From Bugulina stolonifera (lineage: Eukaryota; Bryozoa; Gymnolaemata; Cheilostomatida; Bugulidae), in contig OW285189.1 in the NCBI GenBank assembly GCA_935421135.1, positions 23,252,298-23,316,297 on the forward strand: 64,000 nucleotides of DNA. Direction: 5' to 3'. Below the pieces are notes generated by a model. It did not search any database, was not told where the DNA came from, and saw nothing but the letters and a program-made list of their open reading frames with translations. Made by a program: the position numbers and the translations under genes. Position 1 is the first letter of the stretch; each line of letters begins with the position of its first letter. Below, piece by piece: positions 59,691-64,000 of the stretch.

Positions 59691-61031
59691 ACATCAACTC
59701 TGTCATTCAACTAAAGCGTGTGGCAGCAAGTTCAATTTTTTTGAAAATCGGAGACCAGATTCAGCATTTGGGTGGGAAACCAAAATTTGGGTTGAAAACC
59801 AGGGAAGACTTGGTAAGCCGGAGTATTGTACGAACCCTCTATCTCCACGTACATGCACAAATAAAAATGTATAACACTTCTTGAGACACAGGAATATCGA
59901 CAAATTATCCTAATAACCTATTCCATCTTCCAGTTCAACCTGCCACTACTTTCTGAATATCTTCCATTTATTGGAGTTTTCTAACATTATAGAAAACTCA
60001 GCCCACCAACCATAACCTCAGCTATCAAATTATGTAAGCATCCTGATGTATACTTTTATTGAATGCCACACCCCCCACCACCACCAGGCCACATGCCAGC
60101 TCATACAGTCACAACTGTGTAACCTGTCAACTCTCAAACAATAGCCATGAGGTGTGAAGTAATACCAACAATATACTGTATTTCACTAAACTATATTTCC
60201 TATTCAACATTAAACTATATTATTGATTGCTAACTTATCACAATTTAAAACTGGTAAATTAAACCAAAGAATTGCATAAAAGAGTACAGATAACAGGGTG
60301 CATAAAGCAGCTGAAAGTAAATAACACATTTAGTTTAGTTTGGAGTTATGCCTTGGCCACAGCTAGCAGCATTAGAACATTCATTCCACCCTTAAAGTTC
60401 CATATCCTCACAGTTTTTCATGTGAAAAACTGCTACAGTGTGGCCAAGGCATTAACTTTGAGATTAAAATTACATGAAATAATACATTACACTGTTGTGA
60501 CTATGGGTAGTGATTCCTTGTCACTGTGCTACAATTCATCTACAACATCAAAAATAGAGAACAAAATATTACTAACAATTACAGCATATAAAATTCTATA
60601 AAATGATTTCTATTGCATTATATTCATGATAATTTATGTACTTCTTAGATGGAATTGTCTCCTCCCTATTTCATGAAAGGATAACTCCTTAGAGATCATC
60701 ATTAATAACATAACCCATGGCCATTTGCATTCAATAATATTCACATTAATATGGTCTACAGTGACATTACAAGTTATATAATCACTTGAAACACCTGGTA
60801 GATTAGTATCAACCAGTCAATGTAACAGATAAACCTACAAAACTTATTATTTTAATGAATTATATACATGTAGCTATTATGACATAAATGACTGATGACA
60901 ACACATGGAAGTCACAGTCTGTATAAATGATAGTATACAACAAAGTTACTATATTAAGGCACCTTCTTGGATAGACACCAAATAATGATATTAAATTTCC
61001 TATAGACTACACACTACGTACATGTGAGTGG
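59691..61031. other. intergenic stretch and 3' flank of CRELD gene
   Basis: No gene is seen. It holds a nested inverted repeat at 60348-60452 and probably the 3' UTR of the CRELD-like gene, which enters from the right on the minus strand. Confidence 0.55.
60348..60452. repeat. nested inverted repeat
   Basis: Outer arms ATGCCTTGGCCACA (60348-60361) and its complement (60439-60452) pair over 14 bp. Within the loop CAGTTTTTCA and TGAAAAACTG (60411-60432) form a second 10-bp hairpin. It may be a small foldback element or a structured RNA. Confidence 0.6.
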
Positions 61032-63718
61032 CTAAGCATACTGCCCAGAGTACATGTATAGAAATACAGAGTAGACAATGGTCACTAGTGAAGTTTTAAA
61101 GAACTCCGCTGCAAACACAAGGCACATGACTAGATAGAGCCCGGTGGCAGATGTCAAGGTCATTGTGTCCAGCGTACGGTACTTCCTCTTCTGTCCTGCG
61201 GGTAGTTTACCCGACTCATTCATCATAGCATCAATATCTATCTTTCCTTTGTTCTTATCACTAGGGGGCGTGCGTTTGTTCGATTTAGTCTTTGATTCTG
61301 ATTTAGACCTATGATTAGATTTGGACTTAGACTTAGATTTGGTGTTTTTACCTTTGTTTGATTTATCGATGGGATCATCAGCTGCTATATTATCTTTTTC
61401 TATAGGAGGCTCTTCAGCGGTGGCTAAAACAGATTTGAACAGGTAAACAAGACAGAGTCTACAATGTATGACATAATATGCTATAAGATAAGTAACACAT
61501 TCATATCCAATAGAGTACCATAGCATATCTACTGCATACCTACAGCACTGAGATTACTATCGAGCGACTCTCCTGATTTTAGCTGTAAATCTCAAATAAA
61601 ATAAGGTTCGAGTATCATTGCTATATAAGCACATGTATTGACATCTATTCGCTTATCTTGAACTAAGTAATGTTGTACGTTAACCCCTAACCTGGCTCAA
61701 CGATGTCTACACATTGACCGTCTTCTATCTTCTGCTTCTCATCTTGACATTTACAGTCATATGAGCCTTCCGTATTATGGCAGACGGCTCCTGAGATTCT
61801 CTCGCACATCTCTGGTTTTATTGAGCACTCGTCCACATCTAAGCAAACAAATATGGTGCATTAATACATGTATAGGAAGAGTAAATAGTCTAGGTGTAGT
61901 AATACTTATACCTACAAATAGGTAGAGTGCACACATTAGATTCTCACCTTTACAAGAGGATGTTGGTGTATCAGGAGTTGTCTTCTCATATCCTGGAATA
62001 CATTCACTGCAGTCTGAGGACCTTGACCCAGTGCATATGGAGCAGGTAGAGTGACATGCTGAATAATACACACAGTTATATAGTACACCGTATGTCTAGT
62101 CTACTGCATAGTATGAGTGTGTTGAGCACAAGGAGTATATAACACAAATTATACTTACATTCACATTTATAAGAGCCGGCTGTATTCACACAGTAAGTCT
62201 TACTATTATCTTCACAAGGGTCCCCATCCTCACACTCATTGTCGTCTGCAAGTAGATGATGATAAAGTAAACATGTTCGCAGGAAATGACTGATTACACA
62301 CCACCAACTTCACTACTCAGAAATATAACTCTAAGGAAGGAAACATGCGAGTTTTATTGGTGTTATAATGACTCCACTTCAATGCTCTCATGTGTTTCCA
62401 GCTCAACAATCTACCCACCGCTACTATAACTCCTTGATATACAATCTACTAACTGCTACTGTAACTCCTAGATATACAATCCACTAACTGCTACTGTAAC
62501 TCCTAGATATACAATCTACTAACTGCTACTGTAACTCTTAGATGTATTTACCTTTACAACCCAAGTTACTATCCCATGTATATCCCTCAGCACAATCGTC
62601 ACAGCCTTTAGGTCCAGCACCGGTACATGTGTCCTCGCACGAGTCATCACATTCTATAATTAGTGTAGTGAGTGCATGGATGAACATGGATGTATTACTG
62701 TGTACACTGCGCGCTGTGTGTATAGTTATACATGTACATGTATGTTATTATTAAAGAACATGCAGACATCATTACACATACATGTACATTATTGTCAACT
62801 GAATAGTTAGCAGATCTATACCTGACGCTATTTGTGATGAAATACATGCAAAATGTGTATTATCACAATCACTATAACAAGCGTTGTGATAGTAGCTTTA
62901 GGAACAATATCTTTGCCTAACATACAGCATATTGTTACACTCATCTGACACAGTAATGTTAGATAAAACTCTGCTGTGATCTAGCGTAGGAATACAAGTG
63001 AGTAAACAATCTGTTACATTAGTCACAGACCGTAATGTAGTGTAGTAATACACGAGATAAATAATGCGTACTTACTAATACAAACTCTCACACTTCCTGT
63101 TAGCTGCTCATAGTATTCCTCCTCACACTCATCACAGAGAGAGCCAGTATAGCCTGAGTCACACTCACAGCTACCATCTCCAGAGCGGGTGCCGTCGCCC
63201 TACATCCAACGAAGAAATATATTTAATTCACAGATCCAAACAAGGCTCTACAATTTGACAAACACCAAACCCACATATTCCAGCAATGAGAAAAACATCA
63301 AAAACTAAAATGAACCAAAAAAGAGTTTAAACATATCAGGCACAGAGGTAACCAGAAGTACAAACTAGTAAGAATAAACAGATGTACATACTGAACATTT
63401 GCCATGTGAGGAGCAGATTTCACCCTCTGATGTGGGACAGTCTTTACATTCCTTTCCAAACTGACCAGCAGGACAACAGGCTACAAAACAACTACTATGT
63501 ACATGGAACAACAAGAACTTTATAACCACAAGTAACCATATACATTGTACCTATGTGCTGTGAATAGTGTATAGATACAGTATAATATGAAGTAAGTCAC
63601 CTCTAGAGGCCTGTATACAGAGATGTTCTTGTAGACTGTCTGCAGAGTCTTTATCCTTGTATACATTAAAGTACCAGTCCTCAATTGATTCCTCATTCCT
63701 CTCATAGAACATGTGACA
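61032..63718 (-). CDS. CRELD1: CRELD1-like EGF-domain membrane protein (5' end missing)
   Basis: Nine exons: 63601-63718, 63392-63480, 63076-63199, 62552-62653, 62159-62245, 61948-62058, 61692-61838, 61540-61590, 61032-61423. Phases close to 406 residues plus stop. The first visible exon (CHMFYERNEESIEDWYFNVY) is the N-terminal CRELD region; GDGTRSGDGSCECDSGYTGSLCDEC is the EGF-like part. Two furin-like cysteine repeats (SCEDTCTGAGPKGCDDC, SCHSTCSICTG) alternate with two calcium-binding EGF domains (DDNECEDGDPC, DVDECSIKPEMC). A Lys/Ser-rich linker follows, then two membrane spans (TLTSATGLYLVMCLVFAAEF, SLVTIVYSVFLYMY), as in CRELD1 rather than CRELD2. CRELD proteins work in the ER and at the cell surface. 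The first exon, with the signal peptide, lies beyond the right edge or in 63719-64000, where I see no clear candidate. Confidence 0.92.
62407..62543. repeat. 35-bp tandem repeat in a CRELD intron
   Basis: About 3.7 copies of a 35-bp unit beginning AACTGCTACTGTAACTCCTA, with exact 35-base spacing at 62451, 62486 and 62521. It ends just before the donor side of the exon 62552-62653. Confidence 0.85.
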
Positions 63719-64000
63719 CTACAGTAAGTAAGTTATATACATTGCATGTAGTATGTTATAGAGTTCAGTAGGCTAATTGTAAAAGAGTATAATGTACAGA
63801 ATAAGTTATATAGAGTATGTTACATACAAATTATATAACTACATGTATATATACTATATTCATATACATTTTATATGTATATATGTAATTGTTCACCAGT
63901 CAATTCAGCCAACTAGTGAAAAAATGCAAAAACTATCCATCAATCCTTTAAGAAATTGAATTTTCCAAATTTTATAACCTTTAGGTGATGCATGAATGTG
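63719..64000. other. right edge, no feature seen
   Basis: AT-rich sequence upstream of the first visible CRELD exon, probably an intron. It contains short TATATACATGTA-like runs and no recognisable exon. Confidence 0.5.

Overview
The window is nuclear DNA from an animal. It is AT-rich, with many small exons joined by GT-AG introns, and it carries metazoan genes: a secreted cadherin-repeat protein, a KIFC3-type minus-end kinesin, FAM8A1 and a CRELD-type EGF protein. Many minisatellites and several DNA and LTR transposons fill the rest. A non-bilaterian such as a demosponge is my best guess, but the sequence does not prove it.

Layout, left to right. 327-3919 (minus): 5' part of a cadherin-repeat gene, running off the left edge. 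3920-17270: about 13 kb with no gene I can support, only minisatellites and inverted repeats. 17271-27431 (minus): a six-exon gene for an unrecognised Ser/Asn-rich protein with a coiled-coil tail; one intron holds a complete PIF/Harbinger transposon (19662-25097) with a spliced DDE transposase on the plus strand and a four-exon MADF-BESS protein on the minus strand. 27838-32727 (plus): a GC-rich LTR retrotransposon with 297-bp LTRs, gag, a -1 frameshift signal and a pol broken by one stop codon. 32728-40075: intergenic DNA with a minisatellite, a foldback MITE, a hAT-type MITE and a decayed coding scrap. 40076-49491 (plus): a complete 18-exon KIFC3-like kinesin-14. 50491-52498 (minus): a five-exon FAM8A1 gene, tail to tail with the kinesin. 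54053-59685 (plus): an intact LTR retrotransposon of the Gmr1 type, integrase before reverse transcriptase, with identical 536-bp LTRs and a SCAN-like capsid region. 61032-63718 (minus): nine exons of a CRELD1-like gene; only the 5' end is missing.

The exon models were built by hand from splice sites. In every multi-exon gene the intron phases close exactly and the reading frame stays open from end to end, which is the main support for the models.

The host genes are unrelated housekeeping or cell-surface genes and do not form a pathway. The interest lies in the mobile DNA: a Gmr1-type element that looks recently active, a two-gene Harbinger with a perfect 31-bp hairpin in one of its introns, a textbook -1 frameshift cassette, and a MITE nested in the transposase intron and present again 15 kb away.
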